Origin: Adiantum capillus-veneris
Lineage: Eukaryota; Streptophyta; Polypodiopsida; Polypodiales; Pteridaceae
Assembly: GCA_014529385.2 (NCBI GenBank)
Contig: CM043944.1
Location: 88,968,384 to 89,032,383 of the forward strand
DNA: 64,000 bases
Reading direction: 5' to 3'
The translations under genes and the position numbers were made by a program. Shown here piece by piece: positions 11,468 through 22,574 of this stretch. How positions within the stretch are numbered: position 1 is the stretch's first letter; every line of letters starts with the position of its first letter. The notes below the pieces were generated by a model. The model was given only the letters and a program-made list of their open reading frames with translations. It ran no database searches and was not told the origin of the DNA.

Positions 11468-12668
11468 CTATCCAATGCCCAATAACTCACGACAATGCAC
11501 AAAGCCCTCTCCTGGAAGTCCCTTTGTGAGTAGATCAGCAGGATTGTCCTTGGTGTGGATCTTCAGCAGTTGTATCTGCTTGTCTTCAAGTACTTCCCTA
11601 ATGAAGTGATACTTCACATCAATATGCTTAGTCTTCGAATGGAACACTGGATTCTTTGCCAATTGTATAGCACTTTGACTATCACAATATAACTTTGGCA
11701 TATCTGCATTGATTCCCAAGTCTGCAACCAATCTACCAAGCCAAATAGCTTCTTTGCATGCCTCATTTGCTGCAACATACTCAGCTTCTGTAGTAGACTG
11801 CGTAACACAATCTTGTAATCGAGATCGCCATGATATGGCACCTCCAGCCAATGTAAAGACATAGCCTGATGTAGATCTCCTCTTATCCAAGTCTCCTGCA
11901 TAATCTGAGTCAGTGTATCCTCTGACACTCAAATCCTGACTACCATAGCATATGCGCATACTCTTTGTATGTTTTAAGTATCTCATGATACCTTTCACTG
12001 CCTCCCAATGTTTCTTGCCGGGATTTGACATATATCTGCTAACCACTCCCACTGCAAATGCAATATCCGGACGTGTAGCAATCATTGCATACATCAAACT
12101 ACCCACTGCAGACGCATATGGAATCTTATCCATTTCAGCCTTTTCTTCCTCAGACACAGGACAATCTTGTTTGCTAAGTTTCACATATGGTGGCAATGGA
12201 ACACTCAATGCCTTTCCCTTCTCCATATTGAAACGTTGCAAAACCTTGTCAATATACTCTGTTTGAGATAACCAAATCAACTTCTTTGATCTGTCTCTCT
12301 CAATGCGCATACCAAGTATATGACTTGCCTCACCCATGTCTTTCATGTCAAACGATTTTGCCATCTTTGACTTCAAAGCTGAAATTTCTTCCAAGTGTTT
12401 GCCAGCAATCAACATGTCATCCACATACAAAATAAGGATCAGCCAACTGCCATCCTTAGCCTTCTTTGTATATAGACAGTGATCGAACTCACTACGTTTG
12501 TAGCCTTGAGAAAGCATAAACTGGTGGAACTTAAGGTACCATGCTCTCGGTGATTGTTTTAAGCCATAAAGACTCTTTAACAACTGGCATACCAAATGTT
12601 CCATGCCTTTCTCAACAAACCCTTCTGGCTGCTGCATGTAAATTTCCACATCTAAATCACCATGCAAT
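11468..12668 (-). pseudogene. Element C pol fragment: copia reverse transcriptase and RNase H
   Basis: Continuous minus-strand frame ending at a stop near 11468. It enters at LHGDLDVEIYMQQPEGF, the middle of a copia RT, so the first third of RT is absent. It then shows YGLKQSPRAWY, the active site LYVDDMLIAG, and IPYASAVGSLMYAM. RNase H follows: GYTDSDYAGD, STTEAEYVAANEA, YCDSQSAIQLAKNP and the C-terminal KDNPADLLTKGL. The ORF can be read backwards into the 5' LTR up to 12709, but that extension is LTR sequence. Without the RT N-terminus it cannot make an active enzyme. Confidence 0.9.
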
Positions 12669-12887
12669 TGAAGTCGCGGAGCGGAGCGTGGGTCGACTCT
12701 CTCTCTCACTCACACACACAGTGAGCTTACACAGTACAGTACGCAGAGAGATGTTAGAAGGGTTATCTCCCAAATCCTTAGTATTCACAAAGAATATGTT
12801 AGTATATACAAAGAGTTAGAAGTAAGTGAGTTAGGCGGGCGGCCGGCCATATCCGCATAAGAGGCCACTTGGGCTTTAATCCCAACA
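12669..12887 (-). repeat. Element C 5' LTR
   Basis: 219 bp, apparently identical to 11165-11383. No primer-binding site follows inside; pol sequence begins at once, which marks the internal deletion. Confidence 0.92.
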
Positions 12888-12892
12888 AAACT

Positions 12893-14300
12893 CTCAAGGG
12901 TCAAAAGACAAAGGACCATCGGAATTTGAAGAAAGCCAGGAGGAAGACTCCACCACACCGCTTGAGAGAAGAAAAAGGGAAAGAAGTACAATGCCTCAGT
13001 CTGAACTTCAAAAAGCATATGCAGAGGCCCAACAAAGAATTGAGGAAAGAAGGACAAAGTTGCAGGCCGACAGAAAGGCAAGAGCTGCTGCAACAAACCA
13101 AATAGCAAAAAGAAGGTTCGAGAAGGAAAGACAAGCAAGAATAGAAAATGCAGCTCGCATACAGGTTGAAAAACAAAGGTTAGAAGCGGAACAAAAGGCT
13201 GCAGAAGTGGACGTTTCTTCTCAGTCCACTGAAGGAACAAACGAGAAAGAAGTGGCTAAAGACATGAACCAAGCAGAGCAACTGAAGAAATCTCAAAGAG
13301 AAAAGAATGTGGAAGCACGACAAGCGGCAGAATGGACTCGCCAAAGAATAATCAAGATTTTAAAGAAAAGAAAAGCAAACGCGTCTGCTTCATAGCCAAG
13401 GGAAGATGCATCGAAAAAGAGGCATGTACAAGAAGTGGAGAAATCACCACCTCCTCCCTCGCCTAAATCACCACCTCCTCCCTCGCCGAAATCTCCTCCT
13501 CCTCCTCCTTCTCCATCAACCAAAAAACCACCACCTCCTCCTCCATCATCTGCACACAAAGAGTCTGTGCCCCCTCCTGAAGCAATAGGGTACCAAGAAT
13601 CTTGTCAGGCTATGGCTGATTTTGACTACAGAAAAACGTTGCAAGATTTGGAAAAACAATTCCGATGCCAGCACATGGTGCTAGAAGAAAAGGAAAGGCT
13701 GGTACAGGAGACTCAACACATGCAAAAATCTGGGCAAGAGGAGCTAGAGAGCCTGCGAGCACAACTGGAGCTCACAACGCAGGAAAGAGATACTGAGCGA
13801 CAACAGACTCAGTCTTTGATCAGAGACCCAGTGGATGTCAGGACGGAGTTGACAACCAAAGAAAAGGAATGCCAAGATTTGATAGCAAGGGTAAAGAAAG
13901 CGACGGAGCAGCTCGATTACGAAAATGCAAGGTTCTAGAGAGTTAATAGTTCATACCTCACTGTCAAAAGTACGCTAACAACCTTGATGGTGAACCAGGA
14001 ACCTGCTGGAGCATTGGTCTCCACATCAGACAATGCTACAGCAGTGAACACCCTAGCGGCGCTGAAAGGGGAGTTAGAGCAAGAAAAACTTCAAAGACAG
14101 CTACTCTTATCGGGAATGATGGCCCAGACGGCGGCCAACGAGCAAAAAGTAAAAGAGCTGGAGTAGCAACTCGCACAAGCAAGGGCCGAGTTAGAGACTC
14201 AGAAGCAGATCGGTGACACATTGATGAAAGAAAAAGAAGCATTGAGTTCCATTAAATCAGAACAGAGGAAGTCGAAGTGCAACCGCAATTGCTGCCATGA
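12893..14300 (+). pseudogene. Element T ORF, central coiled-coil and proline-rich part
   Basis: Continues the frame of 10231-11164 once the insertion and one AAACT copy are left out. About 12991-13390 is a charged helix rich in Ala, Glu, Lys, Arg and Gln, typical of coiled coil. A proline-rich linker of repeated SPPPPSPK units follows at 13440-13570, then a second coiled coil (13620-14230). In-frame stops at 13393, 13936 and 14164 are all TAG. The frame changes near 14270-14300. Nothing resembles protease, RT or integrase. Alternatively this is a captured host gene, but the polypurine tract and LTR downstream favour a retrotransposon structural protein. Confidence 0.6.
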
Positions 14301-15289
14301 CAATAAATGTCTGACTTGCCTGAAACATCACACCAAGGAGAACAAGAGCAAGGATCAACAGAGGCAAATCTGGAGATAAGAGATGATCTAACTCAGACCA
14401 TCAAGGACATGCCAGAGGGACCAACAAAAGATTACATGATTTACAAAAAGAAGATAATGGAGTCAGCAGCCCTAGCGTTCTTACAGCCAGAAGAGCAAGT
14501 GAAGGGGTTTGGCCATGAGTACCTACCTTTTCCTTGATATGCCACGAAGCAATCCTATGGAAGGAGAAGATGAGGCCGACCCTGCCACGAAACAAAGACG
14601 AGGGTTATGAAGGTGTAGCACTGATAGCTGAAGAAGCACAGGTACTCATAGATGACCACCCAAAGTGGAGACAGAAGTGGTTGGACAAGCTGCAACAGGA
14701 TCTAACCAACTACCACAACGCTCCTCAACACATTCAAATAGATCCTACTTTCTGTCCAGTCCCTAGAAGACGCACATGGAAGGAGTTTGCCACATGGAAA
14801 GGCTCAAGGTAGCAAAAGCTGAACTACCCAGTCCTGACAGCGCAAAATCCTCCTACAATAGCCTATGTAGTCAACACTCTCAATTCAACAATCACTTTGC
14901 TGCGGGATATCCCCGACGTAGCCTGTCAGATGCTGGTAAAGATAGCTCGGATGATCGTCACCTGCATCCAGGTGTTCAAAGACACTGAAGGTGACGATCA
15001 TCCGTGGAATCTGTTCTTAGAAGGGCATCGAGGAATTTGCTCGAATTTGCAAGATTCACCACCACGACATATCCTGATGGCAATGTACTCCAGACTCATG
15101 TACCTGCCGTCACATTACTTGCAGACATTCGAGGAGGCCTTTGTCACAGGTTTTTTCAAAATCGACTCAAGAATCTTTCATCCTATGGTGAAGGACCTCA
15201 AGGCATGGTACATAGCATACCAGCACACATTAAGTGAAAACCCCTTCAGACAGCATCAAGAAGCCCTGGAGGCTGTACTCCGCACGTGA
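14301..15289 (+). pseudogene. Element T ORF, C-terminal part
   Basis: After two frame changes (near 14290 and 14530) coding resumes: LTQTIKDMPEGPTKDYMIY at about 14386, then a helical region with KWRQKWLDKLQQDLTNYH and, after a TAG at 14810-14812, LRDIPDVACQMLVKIARMIV to a final TGA at 15287-15289. It ends about 80 bp before the polypurine tract. No family is recognised. The segment reads as a folded domain rather than low-complexity sequence. Confidence 0.5.
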
Positions 15290-15366
15290 AGCTTTTCAGC
15301 AACTCTTGCCTCCTTGGAGCTCCATCAATGACCAAAGCTCTGAACATGCACGAGGACGTGCAAGGA

Positions 15367-15381
15367 TAAGGAAGGGGGGAG
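15367..15381 (+). promoter_or_regulatory. Polypurine tract of element T
   Basis: AAGGAAGGGGGGAG-type tract directly before TGTTTGGCGG. The same tract-plus-TGTTTG boundary is present inside element A at 53805-53820, and a similar tract is in element L at 7942. Confidence 0.7.
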
Positions 15382-16270
15382 TGTTTGGCGGACGAAGCAA
15401 TTGTCTCCAGAGAGAGAGTCACAGTTTTCAGGGAATCTACATTTTTGCGAAAATCTCATCCTTTTGTAAAAGAGCTTCTCTAAGCCGAGAACTTGTAAAG
15501 AATATTTGATTAATTTTCTGAGAGCACTTGTAATAGTGGAAATCCAATTAGAAGTTTAGGACTTTTTGGCCGGACAAGCCATTTGTAAAGACCTAAACTA
15601 TAAAGGTCAGCTTTGTAAGTTTGAACACAATCCTCTTTTATGGGAAGAAGATAGCGTACGTTTGAGAGCTCTATCTTGCTCCAACTTGTAATCTTCGCTA
15701 TTGTGGCTACGATAATCTGAATTCAGATTCGTTTATTGCATTGTGTTCCTCTTACTTTGCTCTTCCATTCAAGTGTAATCATTCAAGATTTGGTGTAGGT
15801 GTTCAACTACGAGTTTTGAAACCTTAAATCGCTGTTTTGAGTGTTTAAACGCGTATTTTATGTTGTTTTGATCCTAAGAGAGGCTTCAGGGACCCTAAAA
15901 CGACTCTTTGGGATCACCTGTTCACTGTTTTTGCTGACTTTGGGATGAACGATCGTGATCTTTGTACCTCTCCAGAATGCTGTGAGACAGTGATAGGATA
16001 GATTCTAAATAGTCCCCTGTAGCTTCCCTTCAAGTTTCGTGCGAATCCGACATGATTTGCATGGTAAACGGGCATGATGACTGTAGAGCTGTGTAGAAGG
16101 AAATAGACAGATTGCTCGGCTTTAGTGCGTATGATTTGCTTGCAGAGTTAGTAGTTGCATCTCATTGAGTTCACTTCATTAGGAATGACACCCTAGTGAG
16201 TTTCCATGCCTCATCCTGGTCGCTTCCCTTGTATTGATATTTTATGTTGATGCGTGAGAGCTATGCTATG
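15382..16270 (+). repeat. Putative 3' LTR of element T (end not fixed)
   Basis: Begins TGTTTGGCGGACG just after the polypurine tract. A possible TATA box (ACTATAAAGG) lies at 15598-15607. A diverged copy of the palindromic motif found at 8903-10033 lies at 15949-15970. I could not locate a matching 5' LTR or the right end, so 16270 is approximate. Confidence 0.45.
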
Positions 16271-16559
16271 GACGTCCGTTGCGGTGACCCGCAAACACTC
16301 CAATGGCAATCATAGAAGAAGGCTATACCAATATAGCCTCGCCAAAAATGTAGAGAGTTTATAAAAACGCACACAAGAAAATGCAATGCAGGAGGTCCAG
16401 TTGAGCTACCATGAACAACTCAACAGCACAAAAGGACGGAGAAGAGTTGTGAATTCAAAGTAAGAAGTAATCTGGAGCCCATTGGTGCTAGAATGAGGGG
16501 CCTCCAAAATGCAAAATGATGAAGGGGTTGGCTCTAGAGCCGGGTAAGTTGGAAACCTT
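16271..16559. other. Short unassigned stretch
   Basis: I see no coding region or repeat between the putative LTR and the PPR pseudogene. Confidence 0.5.
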
Positions 16560-19500
16560 CAGGTGGTTGCTATGGTGGCAAAAGCAAGCCACAGGGGGGA
16601 AAGCGTGGAAGCAGAAAGTGCTGGAGCAGGGATTCAAAGTTTGAACTTGGGAATTTGGAAAGTGTCATTCAAAAAGCAACGAAAGTGCTTGAGGAGCTTT
16701 CTATCTGGGAGGTCATCTCTTGGGAATGCCTTGATTGTGGCATTTTCCCAATTGAGGCAGATGCAATCATATATGCTTGAGGAGCTTTGTGTCCGTAACG
16801 CCATCCCTTCAGGCACATTGATTGTGGCTTATGCACAAAAGGTCAAGAGCTAGGGGTTGTTTCCAGCGGATGCAAAGCAAGTTTGTTTCTCCAGATGCAA
16901 CCATCTATGCTTGCAACTCAAGGCTTGGGGGACTATGTAATATGTTGACATGTGAAAAAGAATTCATGATGATATTGTTGTGGGAAGGGGCTGTTGAAAA
17001 AGGATGTCATCCTTGGGAATGCCTTGGTCAACATGCATGCAAAATGTGGTGCTTAAAGAAGGTTCTTGTCTAGAATGTCTTCTCTTGTGCATTCATTGTG
17101 GCATATGCCTAAGAGGAATAGGGTGAGAAAGCTATGGCTAATTTTAGCAAATGTGAAGCAAGGGCATCCCTACAGATGCAATTATCTGCACTTGAGGATC
17201 TACGTGCATTGATTACTGAGATATGCCTAAGAGCCTTAGGTTGAGGAAGTGGTGGGCTGTTTCCAGCAGGTCTAAAGTGAGGGTGTCTCTCCACATGCAA
17301 TCACCTATGCTTGCATCTTCAAGGCATGTGGGACTACACAAGATGCTGATATGGGCAAAGAATTCATGATGATATTGTTAGTTGAGGGTTGTTGAAAAAA
17401 ATGTTGTTCTTGGGAATTCCTTGGTCAACATGTACGCAACATTTTGGTGCACCTAAGAAGTTTCCTCTTCGAAATGTCATCTCTTGGAGTAGTGCATTCA
17501 TTGTGGCATATGCTGAGGAGGGGTAGGGCGATGAACCTATGGGCTATTTTCACCAGATGCAAAATAAGGGCATCTCTCCATATGCAATCACCTACACGTG
17601 AGGGGCTCCCTGTCCAAAACATCATCTCTCACAATGCATTTATTGTTGGATATTCCCAAGAGGGCTTATTTCAGTGGGTGCAAAGCGAGGGTGTCTCTCT
17701 AGATGCAATCATCAATGCTTGCATCTCCCAAGGCATGTGGGCAAAAGGGCTACTGAAAAAAGACATCCAGTTGCTTGGGGATTCCTTTGAGGACATGTAC
17801 ACAAAATGTGCTTATAGAGATTCCTATCTGGGAGGTTGTCTATTGGAATGCACTAATTGTAGGATATGTCAACAAGGGCATGGCTAGGAAGATCTGGGTT
17901 GTTTGTGGTAGATGCAAAGAAGGCATGTGGTGTTGATCTGGGAAAAAGAATTCACAATGATATTGTTAGTCATGGGCTATCAAAAAAAGAGGCAGTGCTT
18001 GGGAGCGCCTGGATCGACATGTATGTCAAGTGTGGTGTTCTTCTGAAAGCAAAGAAAGTGTTTTAGGAGCTTTCTATCTGGGAGGTCATCTCTTGGGAAT
18101 GCATTGATTGTGGCATTTGCCCAACTGAGGGAGATGCAATCACATATGCTTGAGGAGCTCCGTGTCTGGAACGTCGTCCCTTCAAACACATTGATTGTGG
18201 CATATGCACAAAAGGGGCCTAGCAAGGAAGGTATGGGCTTTTTTAGTAGATGAAAAACAAGGTTGTTTCTCCATATGCAAACATCTATGCTTACAGCTGA
18301 CATGGGTAAAATAATTCACGATGATATTGTTGGTCAAGGGCTATTGAAAAAGATTTCATGCTTGGGAATGCCTTGGTTGACATGTACGCAAAATGTGGTG
18401 CTTAAAGGAGCTTCCTGTCTAGAATGTCTTCTCTTGGAGTGCATTCATTGTGACATATGCCTAGGAGGGGTAGGGTGAGAAAGATGTGGCTAATTTCAGC
18501 AAATGTGAAGCGAGGACATCCCTACAGATGCAACTACCTACACTTGAGGTTCTTCGTGCATTGATTGTCGAGATATTCCCAAGAGCCGTATGGTGAGGAA
18601 GTTGTGGGTTGTTTTCAGTAGATGTGAAGCGAGGGTGTCTCTCCACATGCAATCACCTACGTTGGCATCTTCAAGGCATGTGGGACTACGCAAGATGCTA
18701 ATACGAGAAAATAATTTAGGATGATATTGTTAGTCAGGGGTTGTCGAAAAAAAAATTCATGCTTGGGAATTCCTTGGTAAACATGTAAGCAAAATTTTGG
18801 TGCACATAAGAAGCTTCCTCTTTGGAATGTCATCTCTTGGAGTAGCCCATTCATTGTGCGGCACATGCTGAGGGGTAGGGTGACAAAACAGTGGCTTTTT
18901 TCAGCAGATGCAAAATGAGGGCATCTCTCCATATGCAATCACATACGCTTGAGGGGCTCCCTGTATGGGACATCATCTCTTACAATGCATTTATTGTTGG
19001 ATATGCCCAAGAGACTCATGGCCAGGAAGCTATGGGCTATTTTCAATGGGTGCAAAGCGACGGTGTCTCTCCAAATGCAATCATCAATGCTTGCATCTCC
19101 CAAGGCATGTGGGCAAAAGGGATGTTGATCCAGCTCAAAAATTCCTTTGTTGACATGTACGCAAAATGTGATGTGCTTATTAAGGACCTTCCTGTATAGA
19201 TTGTTCTCTCTTGCAGTTGCATTTATTACGACCTATGCCTCAAAGGAGTAAGGAAAGGAAGCTTTGGGCTATTTTCAGCGGATGTGAAGCGAGGGCATGC
19301 CTCTAAAAGCAAACACCTATGCTTGAGGAGCTCCCTATCCATAACCTGTCTTTGAATGCATTGATTGCAGGGTATGCCCAAGCGGGGTAGGGCTAGGAAG
19401 TTTTGGGATGTTTTAGTAGATGCAAAGTGAGGGCATCTCTCCATATGCAATCACCTACTCTTGGATCTTTAAGGAATGTGGCGCTAATCTGGGCAAAAGA

Positions 19501-20576
19501 ATTCACGATGAGATTGTTACTCAGGGGATGTTGAAAAAAGAGGCAATGCTTGGGAGTGTCGGGATCGACATGTATGTCATGTATGGATATGCCAAAGAGG
19601 GGCAATTTTCAATGGGCGCAAAGCGAGAGTGTCTCTCCAGATGCAATCATCCACGCTTGCATCTACCAAGGCATGTGGGCAAAAGGGCTGTTGAAAAAAG
19701 ACATTTGGCTTGCGAATTCCTTTGTCGAAATGTACACAAAATGTGGTGTCCTTAAGGAGCTTCCTATGTCCAGATTGTTCTCTCTTGGAGTGCATTTATT
19801 ACGACCTATGACTCGGAGGAGCAGGGTAAGGAAGCTATGGGCTATTTTTAGGGGATGCGAAGCAAGGGCATACCTCCAGATGCAATCACCTATGCTTGAG
19901 GATCTCCTTGTCCAAAAAGTGTCTTTAAATGCATTGATTGCGAGGTATGCCCAAGAGGGGTAGGGCCATGAAGATGTGGTTTGTTTGTAGCAGATGCAAA
20001 GTGAGGGCATCTCTCCATATGCAATCACCTATGCTTGGATCTTGAAGGCATGTGGCACTAATTTGGGCAAAAGAATTCACAATGAGATTGTTAGTCAGGG
20101 GCTGTTGAAAAAAGAGGCGGTGCTTGGGAGTTCCGGGATCAACATGTATGTCAAGTGTGGAATCCTTCAGATAGCAAAGAAAGTGCTTGAGGAGCTCTCT
20201 ATCTAGGAGGTCATCTCTTCGGAATGCACTGATTGTGGCATTTTCCCAACTCAACCAGATGCTTGGGAGTGTTGGGATCTGCACGTATGCCAATTGTGGT
20301 ATACTTTTGAATCACAAAAAGTGCTTAGAGAGCTTCCTATTTGGGAGGTTTTCTACTCAAATGTGCTATTTGTAGGATATATCAACAAGGGCACGGACAG
20401 GAAGATCTGGGTTGTTTGTAGTAGATGCAATGCAAGGGCATCTCTCCATATGCAATCACCTATGCTTGGATCTTGAAGGCTTGTGGTGTTGATTTTGGCA
20501 ACTAAATTTACAATGAGATTGTTATTAAGGGGCTGTAAAAAAAAAGGTAGTGCTTGGGAGTGTCGAGATCGACATG
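16560..20576 (+). pseudogene. Decayed pentatricopeptide repeat (PPR) gene, cut off by element D
   Basis: PPR proteins bind organelle RNA through about 35-residue helical repeats. In all three plus frames the region yields PPR-like blocks: QSEGISPYAITYAWILKACG (about 19994-20053), LGKRIHNEIVSQGLLKKEAV (20066-20125), then a block ending MYVKCG with KKV...EELSI, and others near 17940, 18960 and 19420. Blocks recur at DNA level with spacings such as 574 bp (19421 and 19995). Frameshifts and stops occur every 100-300 bp, with none open beyond about 150 codons, so this is clearly a pseudogene. It ends at ...IDM where element D begins. No E or DYW domain is visible. The module style resembles fern and lycophyte PPRs (from memory, not searched). 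Confidence 0.8.
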
Positions 20577-22159
20577 TGTCATAAAAATCTAATATTTAAC
20601 CAACCCAAACGATTTTCTCATATTAAACTGATCATTTAATATGGGAGAATAGGGGAACAAGGGTTAGAATATAGACATGTGCTTACAGATCTATCTCACT
20701 ACGGGGCCAATGGTAAAGGGGTCCAAATGAGAGATGGTATGTCAAAGAGCAAGGCTAACCAATGGAGCTTACAGACCTTAGGGTTAAATTCATTAAAGAC
20801 TTCCAAAGCTTAGTGTTAAAAGTCCTTTGACCTTAGGTAAGCTAGTGTTGAGCTTGAGGTGGGAACCCGGCCCAAGATTGAGGTGCTTGTCGTGCTTGAT
20901 GACTAAGGTGCTTGTCATGCTTGCTCACTAAGATGCTTGAGGTGCTTGTCGAGCTTACCGACTAGGGAGATTGAGGTGCTTGTGGGAACACTACCCAAGC
21001 TTGAGGTGCTTTGTCATGCTTGCTGACTAAGGTGCTTGAGGGTAAGGTGTCCAAAAGTCAAATCCCATCCCTACAAGAGAGGGGGCGAGCCCTAAAGCTA
21101 GGGGGATGAGAGAGAACACACACACACTCACACAAGGCGAGCTTGGTACAAAGAAAACATATAGGACACTTGTCAAGTTCCTCCTCAGTTGGCCTCATGG
21201 TGTGCCTAAAGCCTATTGGTTAGCCTCCCAAGGTGTCCAATGATAATTTAGTAGATTTAATTAATTGTTTTTGCATTTATCAAGTCCTCTCTCTCAAAGG
21301 GGAAAGGGGGACACTTGTCCCAAGACTACCCTTGTTGCTTGTAATGCATCCTGCATGTGATTGGCCAGTCTTGCACAGCAGGGCTCCAATGAGCTTCACG
21401 ATTGAGCTACAAGGGGGGGTTGACCAAAGCAAGAAGGGGGCTAGATTGGGGGGAGTACTCTCCCACACACACTCACACACACTCTCATGATGTGAAGTGA
21501 AAAGTGCAAGAGCTCCTCTCCTTCTCCAAACTAGTAGAAAAGTTGCGATCCTACACCAACACTCTTGGGTATGGAATGCAAATACAAACAAGAGCCATGC
21601 TTCAATGCTTAAACTTTCCATCTTGTCCATCTTCATTACTATGTTACTATGTATGCTAGCAAGAAGAGTGATGATAAGTGAGGAACTACTTCTTTCTCCT
21701 ATGAAATTTTTCTTCTTCCTCTTCCCTACCCTCATTCCCCGCTAGCTCTCTCCACCTTCAAAGGTGTTTGAAGCCTTGGGAATGAGGCTTGGGATAGTTA
21801 ATGTTTTTGACAAAGTTGATGTTATGTTCATGATGCTTGAAGCTTTCCATCTTCGTTGCATCACCTAGGTCACAAGGAACACAAAGATTGTATTGTACCA
21901 AGTCTCTCTTAATGGGAGACTTTATAATACAAATGCCTATTGGAGGGGGGATCGGCTCCACATAAATTTGGTCCTCAACTGTTGTCAATTTTGTAAACTC
22001 TCTCTCTTGCAAAAGTATTGTTCATGCCAAGTTAACGAAATACTATGTTTATGTTGCTACCATCAATTAAGTTCACCCTCTATGCTCACAAAGTAATTTC
22101 ACAAAAGTGCTTTCTCTAAATTCCGCTACTCTCAAAGTTCAAAGGCTATTTCCATTACA
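20577..22159 (+). repeat. Element D 5' LTR
   Basis: 1583 bp, TGTCATAAAA to CCATTACA, followed one base later by the primer-binding site. It contains short direct repeats around GAGGTGCTTGTCGTGCTTG (about 20876-21050) and CCAAT/ATTGG boxes near 21213 and 21236. The 61 bp after its start closely match the LTR starts at 27661, 30023 and 37327. Confidence 0.88.
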
Positions 22160-22160
22160 T

Positions 22161-22173
22161 TGGTATCAAAAGC
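22161..22173 (+). promoter_or_regulatory. Element D primer-binding site
   Basis: TGGTATCAAAAGC, a mutated form of the initiator-tRNA-Met complement TGGTATCAGAGC that is intact in element E at 31619. Confidence 0.8.
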
Positions 22174-22574
22174 ATTTGGCTTCTCTTTTCTTGCTTAAGA
22201 AGAGAGGCCCTTAAGTATCCTATTGATGGTTGCTTTTGTTAATTATATTAGGGTAAGTGGGACTGGGATCTATTATCGATTTTTTTGAGCCCACTATGTG
22301 GGATATGGTGCACACCTCGGGAGATTTGGTCTTAATAATGGAGTCTTTTTAGACTTGCCTCCGACTTTACCGTTATTGAGCCATAAGAAGTTTAAAAGGA
22401 GCTATCCCTCAAAAATTCTGCAATATTAGACACACTCCACTACTTTCTATAATTAACCAATTCGAGCCGTGGGTGTAGATACTTAAGTGCTGATTTTCAA
22501 AGGCTAAGAGGAGTAGCAACTAAGTTTTTGAATTTCCAAAGCATACACTAAGTAAGTACTCAAATTTTGTTAAC

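Larger units (their letters stand above)
11165..12887 (-). mobile_element. Element C: 1.72-kb Ty1/copia deletion derivative
   Basis: Two 219-bp LTRs flank a single truncated pol fragment on the minus strand, with AAACT duplicated on both sides. Gag, protease, integrase, the RT N-terminus and the primer-binding site are all missing, and the pol fragment abuts the 5' LTR. It could move only with proteins from a complete relative. By eye I found no difference between the LTRs, and the pol fragment has no internal stop, so the insertion looks recent. Confidence 0.93.

Noticed and set aside
12541-12819. Plus-strand ORF across the element C LTR
   Set aside because: Antisense to copia pol and running into LTR sequence.
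12785-13240. 151-codon minus-strand ORF rich in Phe and Leu
   Set aside because: Antisense shadow of the Lys/Glu-rich coiled coil of element T.
19577-20293. Minus-strand ORFs of 70-120 codons opposite the PPR pseudogene
   Set aside because: They mirror the repeated PPR DNA and show no family of their own.
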